Positions 34,012-43,123 of a stretch of DNA of 64,000 nucleotides are shown here, piece by piece (positions within the stretch are counted from its first letter, which is position 1; every line of letters starts with the position of its first letter). The notes beneath the pieces are model-generated. The model saw nothing but the letters and a program-made list of their open reading frames with translations. It was not told where the DNA came from and did no database searches. The stretch is from NCBI GenBank assembly GCA_016292745.1, contig JAEDFO010000003.1:1-64000 (forward strand). Reading direction: 5' to 3'. The position numbers were made by a program, and so were the translations under genes. This DNA comes from Muribaculaceae bacterium. GTDB lineage: Bacteria > Bacteroidota > Bacteroidia > Bacteroidales > Muribaculaceae.

Positions 34012-36324
34012 TTACTTTACAATCAGGCGTGAAGTGCTTACGGTGTTGTTATTGAGCACACTCACAACATATACTCCCGACGAGAGCACACCAGAAGCAT
34101 CTACATGAAGCGATATGCCTTCAAATGTCTTGCTGAATACGGAGCGGCCGCTCATATCAAAGACACTGATGGTGCTTGTGCCCGTTGCACTTGGCAGAAC
34201 AACGTCGAACACACCTTCCGACGGATTGGGATAAACCATTACAGGCAGCACTTTCTCAGAAACGACACCTGATGGCTTGCGCGATAGCACTTCCTTAATA
34301 CCCGCCAAGGCATCAATCATACCGGCGCCCCATTTCGCGCGTGAATTATTGTTGTAATAGATGTTTTTCTTCGATGTCGCATAGAGGATTTCACGCACAT
34401 CACTTACCGACAGATTCGGGTCGGCCTGAAGCCATGTGGCAATTACGCCCGACACTACAGGCGCGGCCATTGATGTACCGTACATCAATGCCCAACGTTC
34501 GTCGCGCGTGCCATTGGCAATTTCATCTACTACTTCATCACGATAATAACTACCCGAGTCGTAGTTGGTATCGTAGTTGTTGATGGCAGCAATCACAAAG
34601 AAACCGGGAGCGCATACATCGGGACGCTGGATACCATTGGCATCGGGGCCATAACTCGAGAACGGTGCGATGTTGGTTATTGTGCCATAAGGTATTCTTC
34701 CAGTGCTTTTTGAATCGAAAACGGTGAAGGTCTGTCGGCTGACATATGCACCTACGCTTATCACGCCATCGGTGGTTGCATAGTCGTTAATTGTCATATT
34801 ATAGTCGCCGGCAGTAAACCCATCAACACTACCATCGTCGGAGCCATCATCGGAGCCATCACCAAAGCACAATCCCTGGCCATCGCCAATCAGGTCGACG
34901 GTGGTGCCTGCTGCAGAACGCACTGCAAGACCAACAAGATAGTTTGTGCTCTTGGTCTTGAACTTGGAATCAACCATTACATTGTATTTCTTGTTGGCAG
35001 AAGAATAGGTGCCATAGAGAGTTATCGAGCCAGATACATAAGTCGAGAGCGAAACTGACTGCGATGTGCTCGACGTGCCCGGAGTGAAATCGGCCGAACG
35101 CGATACTATCTGCTTGGTTGACTTGTCGTATACCACAACGTTAACGGTAGGCTTCTGGTTCGGTTCACGCACCCAAATATCGGCCTGATAAGACTGGTAG
35201 GATGCTCCGCTTAGCCAACGGATGTTCTGATAGTCGTAAGCCTCATCGGAGCTGGTCATATCGTAAGCCTTCAGGAAGGTGAGGAGTTCGGTATCGTCGG
35301 CGGTGAATGTCTTGCTGACATGCATGGCCTGCTCGCCTTCGTTACCTGCAGCCATCACCACTACTTTACCCGGACCTACCATCTTGTCGAGCACACGGCA
35401 CGCCATGGCACTACCGTCGTGCGGACCAAGGTTAACTCCCAGACTGATGTTAACCACGGCTGGCTTGCCAAGTTCATCGGCTTTCTGGAAAATGTACGAT
35501 ACTGCATTCACAAGCTTCACATTGTTAGGGACCGATGTGCCGCATGCAACGATATCTGCCTCGGGAGCCATTCCGTAATATGCATTGCCCATATAGCTTC
35601 CTGCACCGGTACTCATGGTATGGGTTCCGTGCGATTCATACGAATAGTCGCTTTTAAGGGTTGAAATTGCACTGCCTGAGAATTCAGAGCCCGGGAACTG
35701 ACCGCTAAGCGTGGCATTGCCATAGCCATCGTATACAGTTCCTCGCACCTTTGTCCCGGTTGTGTTGTCGGGCAGATACACATACAGTATGCGGTTGTTG
35801 CCATCGGCATCCTTGAAAGCATAATGGTTGAAATCGATACCGGTGTCGATGGTGCCGTAAATAACGCCTGCGCCCATATACGATTGGTCGAGACCAGTAC
35901 CCTTGTGAAGTGCATCGACATTGGTGTTCGATGAATTGCGGACCTTGTCGGTGAGCAACCGCAATGGCTGCGCAATATCAACTGTGGCAACGCCATCAAT
36001 ATCGACAAGTTCCTCGAATCGGCTGAGGGGGACACTGATGGTGAGCAGATTGCCACACTCAACGCCACACACAGCACCAAGCTGCTCAAGCTGCGCTATT
36101 GCCAATGGATTTTCTACCTCGACAAACGCATCAACACGATATTCGCCATCGGCAGTCGTCTCAACCGAATAGCTGCGTAACAAGTCGCGCGAAGCCACCT
36201 GGTCGGTGGAAGTGGAATTCAATTTGTCAAGAAATGATTGGGTATATGGAGTGAATCGCCCCACACCAAATACCAATGGTGCAAACGAAAGCACTGCCAT
36301 TACCGATAATACTACTCTTCTCAT
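34012..36324 (-). CDS. subtilisin-family (S8) serine protease with T9SS type A sorting domain
   Basis: The 770-residue secreted protease has a signal peptide at residues 1-20. The catalytic triad is complete: Asp about 160 in GTIDTGIDFNH, His about 231 in SHGTHTMSTG, Ser about 618 in YGTSMAAPVVSG. The region between His and Ser holds a large insertion with an Asp/Gly/Ser repeat (about 487-501). The C-terminal 75 residues (from VYPNPSEGVFDV through GVYVVSVLNN to the basic end) are a type A sorting domain. This predicts export through SprA and attachment to A-LPS or release. A near-tandem paralogue follows. Confidence 0.93.
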   Translation of the reverse strand: MRRVVLSVMAVLSFAPLVFGVGRFTPYTQSFLDKLNSTSTDQVASRDLLRSYSVETTADGEYRVDAFVEVENPLAIAQLEQLGAVCGVECGNLLTISVPLSRFEELVDIDGVATVDIAQPLRLLTDKVRNSSNTNVDALHKGTGLDQSYMGAGVIYGTIDTGIDFNHYAFKDADGNNRILYVYLPDNTTGTKVRGTVYDGYGNATLSGQFPGSEFSGSAISTLKSDYSYESHGTHTMSTGAGSYMGNAYYGMAPEADIVACGTSVPNNVKLVNAVSYIFQKADELGKPAVVNISLGVNLGPHDGSAMACRVLDKMVGPGKVVVMAAGNEGEQAMHVSKTFTADDTELLTFLKAYDMTSSDEAYDYQNIRWLSGASYQSYQADIWVREPNQKPTVNVVVYDKSTKQIVSRSADFTPGTSSTSQSVSLSTYVSGSITLYGTYSSANKKYNVMVDSKFKTKSTNYLVGLAVRSAAGTTVDLIGDGQGLCFGDGSDDGSDDGSVDGFTAGDYNMTINDYATTDGVISVGAYVSRQTFTVFDSKSTGRIPYGTITNIAPFSSYGPDANGIQRPDVCAPGFFVIAAINNYDTNYDSGSYYRDEVVDEIANGTRDERWALMYGTSMAAPVVSGVIATWLQADPNLSVSDVREILYATSKKNIYYNNNSRAKWGAGMIDALAGIKEVLSRKPSGVVSEKVLPVMVYPNPSEGVFDVVLPSATGTSTISVFDMSGRSVFSKTFEGISLHVDASGVLSSGVYVVSVLNNNTVSTSRLIVK

Positions 36325-36350
36325 GTTATCTAATAATTGTTTTTATGATT

Positions 36351-36358
36351 CAAAGTTA
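36351..36358 (-). promoter_or_regulatory. -7 promoter box for first subtilase
   Basis: Minus strand TAACTTTG (TAnnTTTG) is 27 nt upstream of the ATG at 36324, in the 75-nt gap between the two protease genes. Confidence 0.5.
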
Positions 36359-36399
36359 TTGAAAATTATTCAGTCGTAATGCATTTTTAATATTATTTA

Positions 36400-38589
36400 C
36401 TATAACGACAGTTTTATGAACGACGTGGAATTCCCTTTGCCACAAGTTATAGCAACTACATACATGCCATGCGCCAAATTGGCGACATCGATGGTTATCG
36501 GCGACAAGCAATCGGCAGAGGCATATCGGCGGTGTAGCACAGTGGCACCATTGATTGCCGTTATCACTACCTCTACCGATTTTGCTCCATTCGGGGCAAT
36601 CACGTTCAGGATTCCGTCGGAATAGCAAGCATATGCTCTAAGACTGTTTTCCGGCACACTAAGTCCGCCACTCTCAAGCACACGGAGCAATCCTGCATAG
36701 CCGTCAACCTTTCCGGCTCCGCTTTGCAGCGGGCGTTTCTCGGTGTTGACATCGCTCACAGCAGTCGCTTTGAGTATCAACTTTACCATTTCTGGGTCAA
36801 GCGACGGATTTGCCTCAAGCCACGTGGCAATTATGCCAGCCACACAAGGTGAGGCCATAGAGGTTCCCCAATAGGCTCCCCACCGCTCGTTACGGCCATT
36901 ATTCGCAAATGATATCGACATGATATTTGCCGCCGGAGTAGCATAATTGCTTAACGACGACAACAATATGCATCCTGGGGCTACAACATCCGGACGACTA
37001 CTGCCATCGAAAGCATAACCATAGCTTGAAAAGGCTGATACCTCGCCAACCGGATATTCTGAATAGCTGTATTCTGTTCCATCCAGCGACTGATATGAGT
37101 TCCGCGAATTGTATGAACCTACGCTTATCGATTTACTGCCGGTTGCCAAATCGCTTATCGACTGGTCGCTATCGCCATCGGTCCATCCCGGCTGACCACA
37201 CCCAGAAAAACGAAGGGTGGAAGTGTCGCCCCACACATCGACCTCGGCACCTTCGTCGGAATCAATGATGAATCCAAGGCGATAGCCGGTGCTGGCAAGG
37301 GTGAGATTTGCCATCATCATTATGTTCTGTCGTCCGTTGATACATTCACCGGCTGCAACAAGCTTTCCATTGAAGTATTGTGCCAGTTCGGGAGTCTCAG
37401 TGCTGTCTAAAACACTCTCGTCAAGCACCGACGAATCGAATCGGGGACTTTCATACACAATTTTACCATTCAATACATTATATATTACAGCTCGGATACC
37501 AAAACTAACATCGGATTTCGACCATACGTCGAATATAAAGCCCTCTGAATTGTTTTTCAGAGAAACTGGACTGCCATTCTTGTTGACTACAAACGACTTT
37601 AGAGTGTCGGTGCTGCTCTGGAACTTCCTGCTTAAATGAATGGCCTTGTTACCATCGTTTCCGGCGCTGAGCACTACAATTCGCCCTGGTCCGCTAACCG
37701 AATCGATAAGAGCCGGGATGGGCGAGGTACCGTCATGGGGGCCTACAGTCGACACAAGGCTGAAATTTATCACTGCGGGCATATTCAATGCTTTTGCCTT
37801 GGAAAACACATAGAGAATGCTGTTGAGCACTGCGACATCAGACAAAACCGGACTCGCGCATGCCACGATACTGCAATCGGGAGCCATCCCATAGTAGGCA
37901 TTGCCCATATAGCTTCCAGCCGCGGTTCCTATGGTGTGGCTGCCATGACTCGAAGTGGTGCAATCGGCGGTTATCGTTCCGAGCTGGTCGGTGCTATACT
38001 CCGATCCGGGGAAGACACCGTCTGCAACAAGGTTATAATTGTCGTCGAAACAGTTGCCATGTGGTGGATTGCCCAATGTGTCTTCTGGAAGATAAGCCCA
38101 AAGGATGCGGGAACGGCCCTCGGCATCGCTAAAGGCGATGTGATTGAAATCCACACCCATGTCGAGGGTTCCATACACCACGCCTTTTCCGGTATACAGA
38201 CGGGATATGGATTTTCCGGAATGAATGTCATCGATACCTATCAGTGCACGGCTTACATCGTTGCACGGCACAAGACGGCGGGCAAGGTGAATACGGCTCA
38301 CCAGTCCCGACCGGGAAAGTTGCATAAGCTGCTCATCCGATGCTGTGATAGTACAAAACCCATATATCGCGGCATCAACGTTGCAGTAATCGGTCAATTG
38401 ACAAGGTTCTACACCATCATTCAGCCGCACTATGGCCTGACGCATGGCTGGAGACGAGGAAGCCGCTGTACGGGTGTGCGCCCCACCCTTACCGATGCTG
38501 ATACGTGTAAACGGCGACATCACTTCGGCAGCAACAACATTGCCAAAAAGGAATACAATGAAAAGCAGGACACTTACGGCTCGGTTCAT
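36400..38589 (-). CDS. subtilisin-family (S8) serine protease, T9SS-exported paralogue
   Basis: The 729-residue protease has a signal peptide at residues 1-20. The triad is Asp about 142 in GTLDMGVDFNH (DMG in place of the usual DTG), His about 214 in SSHGSHTIGTAAG, and Ser about 575 in WGTSMASPCVAG. Blocks such as DFNH-AF, GSYMGNAYYGMAP and IATWLEANPSL match the downstream gene closely, so this is a tandem duplication with strong divergence. The C-terminus (AHGMYVVAITCG...FIKLSL) resembles a shortened T9SS sorting domain. It has its own promoter. Confidence 0.9.
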   Translation of the reverse strand: MNRAVSVLLFIVFLFGNVVAAEVMSPFTRISIGKGGAHTRTAASSSPAMRQAIVRLNDGVEPCQLTDYCNVDAAIYGFCTITASDEQLMQLSRSGLVSRIHLARRLVPCNDVSRALIGIDDIHSGKSISRLYTGKGVVYGTLDMGVDFNHIAFSDAEGRSRILWAYLPEDTLGNPPHGNCFDDNYNLVADGVFPGSEYSTDQLGTITADCTTSSHGSHTIGTAAGSYMGNAYYGMAPDCSIVACASPVLSDVAVLNSILYVFSKAKALNMPAVINFSLVSTVGPHDGTSPIPALIDSVSGPGRIVVLSAGNDGNKAIHLSRKFQSSTDTLKSFVVNKNGSPVSLKNNSEGFIFDVWSKSDVSFGIRAVIYNVLNGKIVYESPRFDSSVLDESVLDSTETPELAQYFNGKLVAAGECINGRQNIMMMANLTLASTGYRLGFIIDSDEGAEVDVWGDTSTLRFSGCGQPGWTDGDSDQSISDLATGSKSISVGSYNSRNSYQSLDGTEYSYSEYPVGEVSAFSSYGYAFDGSSRPDVVAPGCILLSSLSNYATPAANIMSISFANNGRNERWGAYWGTSMASPCVAGIIATWLEANPSLDPEMVKLILKATAVSDVNTEKRPLQSGAGKVDGYAGLLRVLESGGLSVPENSLRAYACYSDGILNVIAPNGAKSVEVVITAINGATVLHRRYASADCLSPITIDVANLAHGMYVVAITCGKGNSTSFIKLSL

Positions 38590-38627
38590 TTTGTCTGTTG
38601 GGTTATGAATTCAAAATCAACACGATG

Positions 38628-38635
38628 CAAAGCTA
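38628..38635 (-). promoter_or_regulatory. -7 promoter box for second subtilase
   Basis: Minus strand TAGCTTTG (TAnnTTTG) is 39 nt upstream of the ATG at 38589. It sits 20 nt below the end of the TPR gene terminator. Confidence 0.5.
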
Positions 38636-38655
38636 AAAAAAACGAGGGAGATATG

Positions 38656-38694
38656 AAAAAATTAAGCGACATATCGAGATGACATGCCGCTTAA
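38656..38694 (-). terminator. intrinsic terminator after TPR gene
   Basis: On the minus strand a 13-bp stem (TTAAGCGGCATGT with ATATGTCGCTTAA, two G-T pairs) and 7-nt loop are followed by six Ts. It starts 22 nt after the TPR gene stop. Confidence 0.9.
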
Positions 38695-38715
38695 ATTGAC
38701 TTATGACAAGAGATG

Positions 38716-40332
38716 TTATTTCAAACCTTCAACAAACTTGCGAAGAGCCTCGTTGGTTGGATCGAGTTCGAGATACTTGGTATAGTATTCCTTAGCACCT
38801 GCAGTATCACCGTTTTCGAGTTTGTTACCTGCTATGTAGTTATACACTTCCTTGTAAGCATCGGCATTCTGTGTAAGGTTGGCAGCGTCCTTGTCGAGGA
38901 TATTGAGAACAGCCTGATATGCTTCGAGAGCCTTACCGGTCTTTGGGCTGTCTTCCGATACCATGAGGATACGGGCCTTACGTTGAACGATACGATAGTC
39001 GTCGGGAACCTTCTCGATTACGATATCTATATATTTCAATGCATTGTCAAGGGCAGCCTGACGCTTGGCAAGGTCTTCCTTTTCAGTGGCTACGATATTC
39101 TGGTATTTACCGGCGAGCACATAGAGGTCGTTGGTCTTATAGTCACCATTGTCGATATACTTCTGATAGTAGAGAGCCGACTTCTCATAATCCTTATTGG
39201 CACCGTAAGCCGAGCTGAGTTCCTTAAGGAGTTCAATCTTTTCAGGGTTGATTTCAACGGCCTTCTCATACTGAGCGAGAGCCTCTTCTGTTTTGCCAAG
39301 AGCTTTGAGAACCTCACCGAATGTGGTGTAGTCGTTCGACGAGAACTTGTCGTTGGCAGTAGCGCTTGCGAAGAAATCGCGAGCATAAGCCTCAGCAGCC
39401 TCGTTGTTATTCATTGCGGCAGAGTTGAGGAAGAGCATACGCTTCATCAGGAATGAGTTACTGTTGTCCTTGAGGATGCCTTGGGCAATGTCGAACGATT
39501 CCTGATACTTTTCGCCGAAGTACAGCAGAACGGCATAGCGTTCGCGGTCTTCCTTGAAGTGGTTAGGGTTCTTAATGTATTCGCCATACACCTGGGCAGC
39601 CTTTGTCCATTGGTCGTTCTCGTAAAGTTTTTCGGCGAGCTGGTTCTGGGCAAGTGCCGAGTTAGGTTTGAGTTTTACGAGAGTTTCGAGGCGTTCAATA
39701 GCGCTCTTGGGACTTACGTTGAAGTAAGTGTTGGCATACTTTACATAAGCTTCGCTGCAGTTTGGATCGAATTGCTGAGCCATCTCATAATAACCGGCAG
39801 CGTCGCCCCATTTCTTTTCGGCAGTAAGCATATCGCCTTCAAAGATGTAAGCGGCAGGGTCCTTCTTGTTGGCCTTCTTTGCCTTTACAATATACTCATC
39901 GATTTCCTTTGCATATTTGGTTGCATCGGTAAGATAATAAGCACGAGCAACTTCAACATACACATCGGCATTCTTTTTGTCGAGCTTAACAGCCTCTTTG
40001 AAAGCATCCTTGGCAACCTTTTCGTTTCCGCCCTTCAAATCGATGAATGCCAAACCTACGTGGTTGTAGGCATTAAGGGAGTTGGCCTGTACACCTTTCT
40101 GGAAATAATCCTTGGCAGCTGCAACATTGCCTTGTTCCATCTCGATACGGCCAAGATAGTAATACGAAGCCGATTTATCGGTTCCGGCATTGTTAAGATT
40201 TCGGTCGAGCAATGTCTTACCTTTCTGCAACTGACCGATTTTCACATATTCAACGCCGTCTTTGTAGCCTTGAGCAAACGACGAAAGAACACTTCCAATA
40301 AACAATAATGATACTAAAAGTTTAAGTTTCAT
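38716..40332 (-). CDS. tetratricopeptide repeat protein, exported
   Basis: The 538-residue periplasmic protein has a signal peptide (cleavage after SSFAQ, residue 21). The rest is almost entirely TPR helices: repeats with the A/G/Y/A/F/A/P spacing, for example around YYLGRIEMEQGNVAAAKDYFQKG and LGKTEEALAQYEKAVEINP. It probably serves as a protein-binding scaffold. It lies 60 nt downstream of a PstS-like lipoprotein gene next to the exbBD-tonB genes, so a role with the TonB machinery or envelope is plausible. The partner is unknown. Confidence 0.88.
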   Translation of the reverse strand: MKLKLLVSLLFIGSVLSSFAQGYKDGVEYVKIGQLQKGKTLLDRNLNNAGTDKSASYYYLGRIEMEQGNVAAAKDYFQKGVQANSLNAYNHVGLAFIDLKGGNEKVAKDAFKEAVKLDKKNADVYVEVARAYYLTDATKYAKEIDEYIVKAKKANKKDPAAYIFEGDMLTAEKKWGDAAGYYEMAQQFDPNCSEAYVKYANTYFNVSPKSAIERLETLVKLKPNSALAQNQLAEKLYENDQWTKAAQVYGEYIKNPNHFKEDRERYAVLLYFGEKYQESFDIAQGILKDNSNSFLMKRMLFLNSAAMNNNEAAEAYARDFFASATANDKFSSNDYTTFGEVLKALGKTEEALAQYEKAVEINPEKIELLKELSSAYGANKDYEKSALYYQKYIDNGDYKTNDLYVLAGKYQNIVATEKEDLAKRQAALDNALKYIDIVIEKVPDDYRIVQRKARILMVSEDSPKTGKALEAYQAVLNILDKDAANLTQNADAYKEVYNYIAGNKLENGDTAGAKEYYTKYLELDPTNEALRKFVEGLK

Positions 40333-40392
40333 TTCTCTTGAGGTTTTATTCTTGGTTAACTTATTAATTATACTTTACAAATTGAAAAAGGT

Positions 40393-41385
40393 TTAATTCA
40401 AACTTACCATTCGCGGCTGGATTGTGGCAGGCAGGACACCAGTCTGCTGGATAATCTTCTGCCCCAGGAATCCGGTTATGAACGAGTAGAAGCCATGCGG
40501 CAAGCTGCCACCTACACCGGAGCATGTGGCATATATGCTGCGAAACAGCGGATATGTGCCATCGTAGATGTATGCCTGATATGGCTTATATGCCTCGATT
40601 GAATCGTCAGGACGAACCTTCAGCACCTTGATGGTACTTGCAAACTCGGTGGTGGTAACATTTTCCTCAGCAAGGTTCTTGGCGCGCTCCTCCACTGAAA
40701 GGCTTTGGGCCTTCATGTCGGCGCTTACCCAACTTACTCCGATAATTCCAAGGGCATTCTTGTCGTTTTCAACCACCTTGAACACTTCGGGGTTGCTGTT
40801 CTGGGCATATACATTAGGGCCAAAATCGGCGCCGCAAAGCAGCGAGTCCTTCATGTAACGAGCAGTGCTTGATCCCTGATGGTCAAAGACCACCTTAATG
40901 GTCTTGAGCTTTGAAGGCTCAAGCTCGTTCCACTGTGTTACCTGTCCGAGGAGAATCTCCTTGATTTCGCTCACCGAAAGTATCTCGATAGGATTATCCT
41001 TGTTGACAATCAGAGCAATTGCATCGACAGCGATACGCTGAGAGAAACACACTCCGTTTTTCTGACGCAGATACTCTTTCTGCACATCCTTAAGTTCATG
41101 GGCTGTGATTATGAGTTTTGTCTTGAGTTCGAGCATCGAGTCGATAGCACTATGCTCGTCGACGTAGTATGGAATGATGTTAGCATTTGGATAGGTGTAC
41201 TCAAACACATCGATTTCCTGGTTCATGATATTCTGGAAACTCTCATCAACAGCAATTGCAATAAGGCCCGATGTGCTTGTGTTCTTCGGCTTACCACTTT
41301 GGCCGCCACACGAAGCCAGAGCCGTAATTGCAACGATTGCGGCTACCATCATATTTGCCATTTTGCCATAATGTAATCTCTTCAT
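40393..41385 (-). CDS. PstS-like substrate-binding lipoprotein
   Basis: The 330-residue protein has a lipobox (ITALASC, Cys about 26) and a periplasmic-binding fold related to phosphate-binding PstS. It shows GLIAIAVDESFQ, the segment AVDAIALIVNKDNP, SVSEIKEILLGQVTQW and the ligand-loop-like DHQGSSTARYM. The usual phosphate-contact TxSG pattern at the N-terminus is absent, so the ligand may differ. No pstCAB permease genes are adjacent. It sits instead in an operon with a small membrane protein and a TPR protein beside exbBD-tonB. An alternative start is ATG 41361. Confidence 0.82.
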   Translation of the reverse strand: MKRLHYGKMANMMVAAIVAITALASCGGQSGKPKNTSTSGLIAIAVDESFQNIMNQEIDVFEYTYPNANIIPYYVDEHSAIDSMLELKTKLIITAHELKDVQKEYLRQKNGVCFSQRIAVDAIALIVNKDNPIEILSVSEIKEILLGQVTQWNELEPSKLKTIKVVFDHQGSSTARYMKDSLLCGADFGPNVYAQNSNPEVFKVVENDKNALGIIGVSWVSADMKAQSLSVEERAKNLAEENVTTTEFASTIKVLKVRPDDSIEAYKPYQAYIYDGTYPLFRSIYATCSGVGGSLPHGFYSFITGFLGQKIIQQTGVLPATIQPRMVSLN

Positions 41386-41401
41386 ATCGTCAACCTTTTT
41401 A

Positions 41402-41626
41402 TTATTCGAATCGTATCATTCTGAAGGCTCGCCATGCTCCGTACACCACAAGCACACTGCCAAGGACATAACGCACGAAACTCCAGTCGGCGCCCCAATG
41501 GAAGAAATTAATAAGCATCAGCACTCCCATACCTATATACACTATCACCATTATCACTGCGTAGAGTATCTTGATGAGCGACGGTTTGTCGCTTTCGGTA
41601 TGCTTGTCGTCGAATTGTTCGTTCAT
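41402..41626 (-). CDS. small membrane protein of unknown function
   Basis: The 74-residue protein has a charged N-terminus (about 18 residues) and two predicted transmembrane helices (about 19-40 and 50-66). It ends in a basic tail, RAFRMIRFE. It starts the operon with the PstS-like lipoprotein, 16 nt upstream of it. I recognise no domain. Its context suggests an inner-membrane accessory of the neighbouring TonB/ExbBD apparatus, but this is inference. Confidence 0.75.
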   Translation of the reverse strand: MNEQFDDKHTESDKPSLIKILYAVIMVIVYIGMGVLMLINFFHWGADWSFVRYVLGSVLVVYGAWRAFRMIRFE

Positions 41627-41682
41627 GTCGATAAATATATTTGTATACTTGAGTCGGGCATACTACTTGCCACTATACTTCA

Positions 41683-41700
41683 TTTTGTAAAATTACAAAA
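41683..41700. repeat. 8-bp inverted repeat in divergent gap
   Basis: TTTTGTAA and its exact complement TTACAAAA are separated by AA. The repeat lies between the divergent small membrane protein gene and the YgjP-type metallopeptidase gene, where an operator could control both. AT-rich chance similarity is possible. Confidence 0.35.
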
Positions 41701-41780
41701 AAAGTATATGTTTTGCATTATTCTTCAAATTTATTTTGATATTCTTAACGATATAATATTACATCCAGACAAAGAATTGG

Positions 41781-41788
41781 TACCTTTG
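41781..41788 (+). promoter_or_regulatory. -7 promoter box for YgjP-type metallopeptidase
   Basis: TACCTTTG matches TAnnTTTG exactly. The next base begins an in-frame ATG (41789), which would lie upstream of the predicted transcript start (about 41792), so the ATG at 41807 is favoured. No good -33 element is seen. Confidence 0.5.
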
Positions 41789-41806
41789 ATGCATAAAAAC
41801 GTAAAG

Positions 41807-42529
41807 ATGCAGACAAAGCACTATTACGACGACCCGGAATTCGGGTGCATCATAGTAACTATAAAGCCTGGGCTCAAGAGTTTTAGAGCAGGATGGAAAG
41901 ATGGAGTGCTCAACATAAGTTGTCGGCCGAATATCACCGAACACGAATTTAAAAGCACTCTCGATGCTTTGCGCGACAAGATAAGGAAGGCACACGAGAA
42001 AAAGCATGGCGCCGAATTCTGTTTCGGGCAGATGATAAAGTGTTTCGACGGATACACCATAACCATATGCCCGTCGGATAACCCAAAGCAGCAAGTATTA
42101 GGGCACAGACTAAATAAGGATATCACAATATCCCTTCCAAAGGATGAACCGCTCGACAATATCAACGTGAAACGTGCCATATGCAAAACCATTGAGCACA
42201 TGATTCGCGACATTGCAATTACTTCGCTGATTCCGCTGGCTCAGGAAACTGCCGAGCAGGTGGGGTGCAACAAGGTGAACCGATTCCTAATATCGCACGG
42301 CAAGAAGACACTTGGATATTGCACCCGCGACAGGAATATATATCTGAGCAGCATACTTATGTTGTATCCTAAACACCTGATTCGCCACATCATATGCCAT
42401 GAACTGGCTCACATAGAGCACTTTGACCATAGCGAAGCGTTCCATAGGCTTTGCGACCGATACGACGGCGGCCGCGAAAAGGAGTATATCAAGGAACTGA
42501 AGACATTTAAGACTGCCATAGCTATTTAA
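41807..42529 (+). CDS. YgjP/DUF45-type zinc metallopeptidase
   Basis: The 240-residue protein has the DUF45 fold: an N-terminal beta-rich region, then the zinc motif HELAH (about 198-202) with the third ligand in HFDHSEAFH. The family (YgjP, related to the SprT/WSS1 metalloprotease group) has no firmly known substrate. There is no signal peptide, so it is cytoplasmic. The start was set by the -7 box at 41781-41788. An upstream open frame extends it without family similarity. Its stop overlaps by 3 bases the stop of the convergent TonB-domain pseudogene. Confidence 0.85.
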   Translation: MQTKHYYDDPEFGCIIVTIKPGLKSFRAGWKDGVLNISCRPNITEHEFKSTLDALRDKIRKAHEKKHGAEFCFGQMIKCFDGYTITICPSDNPKQQVLGHRLNKDITISLPKDEPLDNINVKRAICKTIEHMIRDIAITSLIPLAQETAEQVGCNKVNRFLISHGKKTLGYCTRDRNIYLSSILMLYPKHLIRHIICHELAHIEHFDHSEAFHRLCDRYDGGREKEYIKELKTFKTAIAI

Positions 42530-42980
42530 TAGTCCATCATTCGTGGATTAAATGTAATTGGGAGTGTGTACCACACATTCACCTTCTCGCCGTTATATAC
42601 TCCAGGCTTGAAATTTGGCAACAAACTTACTATGCGCAAGGCTTCGGCATCGGTTTCGGGCGATAGACTTATCACAACCTTGGCATCGCTGACCTGGCCA
42701 TCCTTGCCTACCACAAACTGAACAATACCTTGCCTTCAACCTCATTGGTTTTTGCTTTCTCTGGATATATAAGATTCTTTCTAACAAAATCCAACAAGGC
42801 AGCAGTTCCACCGGGAAACTTAGGCATTTGCTGCACAGCACGATGCACATGCTCACCCCTGGCAAGCACAGATGATACTTGAGAATCTTGGGTTGACGTC
42901 TCAATGGGCTGTGAAGAACAACAATAGCAACTCGCTGTGAAAGCAACCATTATAAATACTGACATAAAACACCTTAACAT
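42526..42980 (-). pseudogene. frameshifted lipoprotein with TonB C-terminal domain
   Basis: Two overlapping frames together make one protein. From 42980, a lipoprotein signal (FTASC) is followed by AVQQMPKFPGGTAALLDFVR and IYPEKAKTNEVEGKVLF; the frame then stops at 42708. The rest of the domain continues in the next frame (VVGKDGQVSDAKVV to NVWYTLPITFNP). This matches block by block the C-terminal domain of the intact tonB gene upstream (AVEQMPQFPGGDAEL, VQGKVIVQFVV, VNVWYTLPVQF). One missing base near 42722-42730 restores a 151-residue protein. It lacks the TonB membrane anchor and long linker. It has its own promoter. A sequencing error is possible. Confidence 0.8.
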
Positions 42981-43010
42981 AACAACACTTATTTAATTAG
43001 TAAACCCTCA

Positions 43011-43040
43011 CAAAGATAACAAAATATGCAATAAAGCAAA
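43011..43040 (-). promoter_or_regulatory. promoter for TonB-domain lipoprotein gene
   Basis: Minus strand TATCTTTG (43011-43018) and TTTG (43037-43040) are separated by 18 nt. The start is predicted near 43007, 27 nt before the ATG. Confidence 0.6.
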
Positions 43041-43067
43041 ACAGGCACTAACTCTTATGAACGACAA

Positions 43068-43097
43068 AGAAGCGAGGTCCATTCAGGCCCCGCTTCT
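43068..43097 (-). terminator. hairpin after tonB
   Basis: On the minus strand the 10-bp stem AGAAGCGGGG/CCTCGCTTCT (one G-T pair) with a 10-nt loop is followed by a weak T-tract (TTGTCGTT). It lies 26 nt after the tonB stop. Confidence 0.7.
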
Positions 43098-43123
43098 GAG
43101 ATATAATCAAAATTTGATATTGA

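Noticed and set aside
41498..41806. Longer YgjP-type metallopeptidase starting at 41498
   Set aside because: The first hundred residues overlap the divergent membrane-protein gene, are not conserved in character and precede the promoter box.
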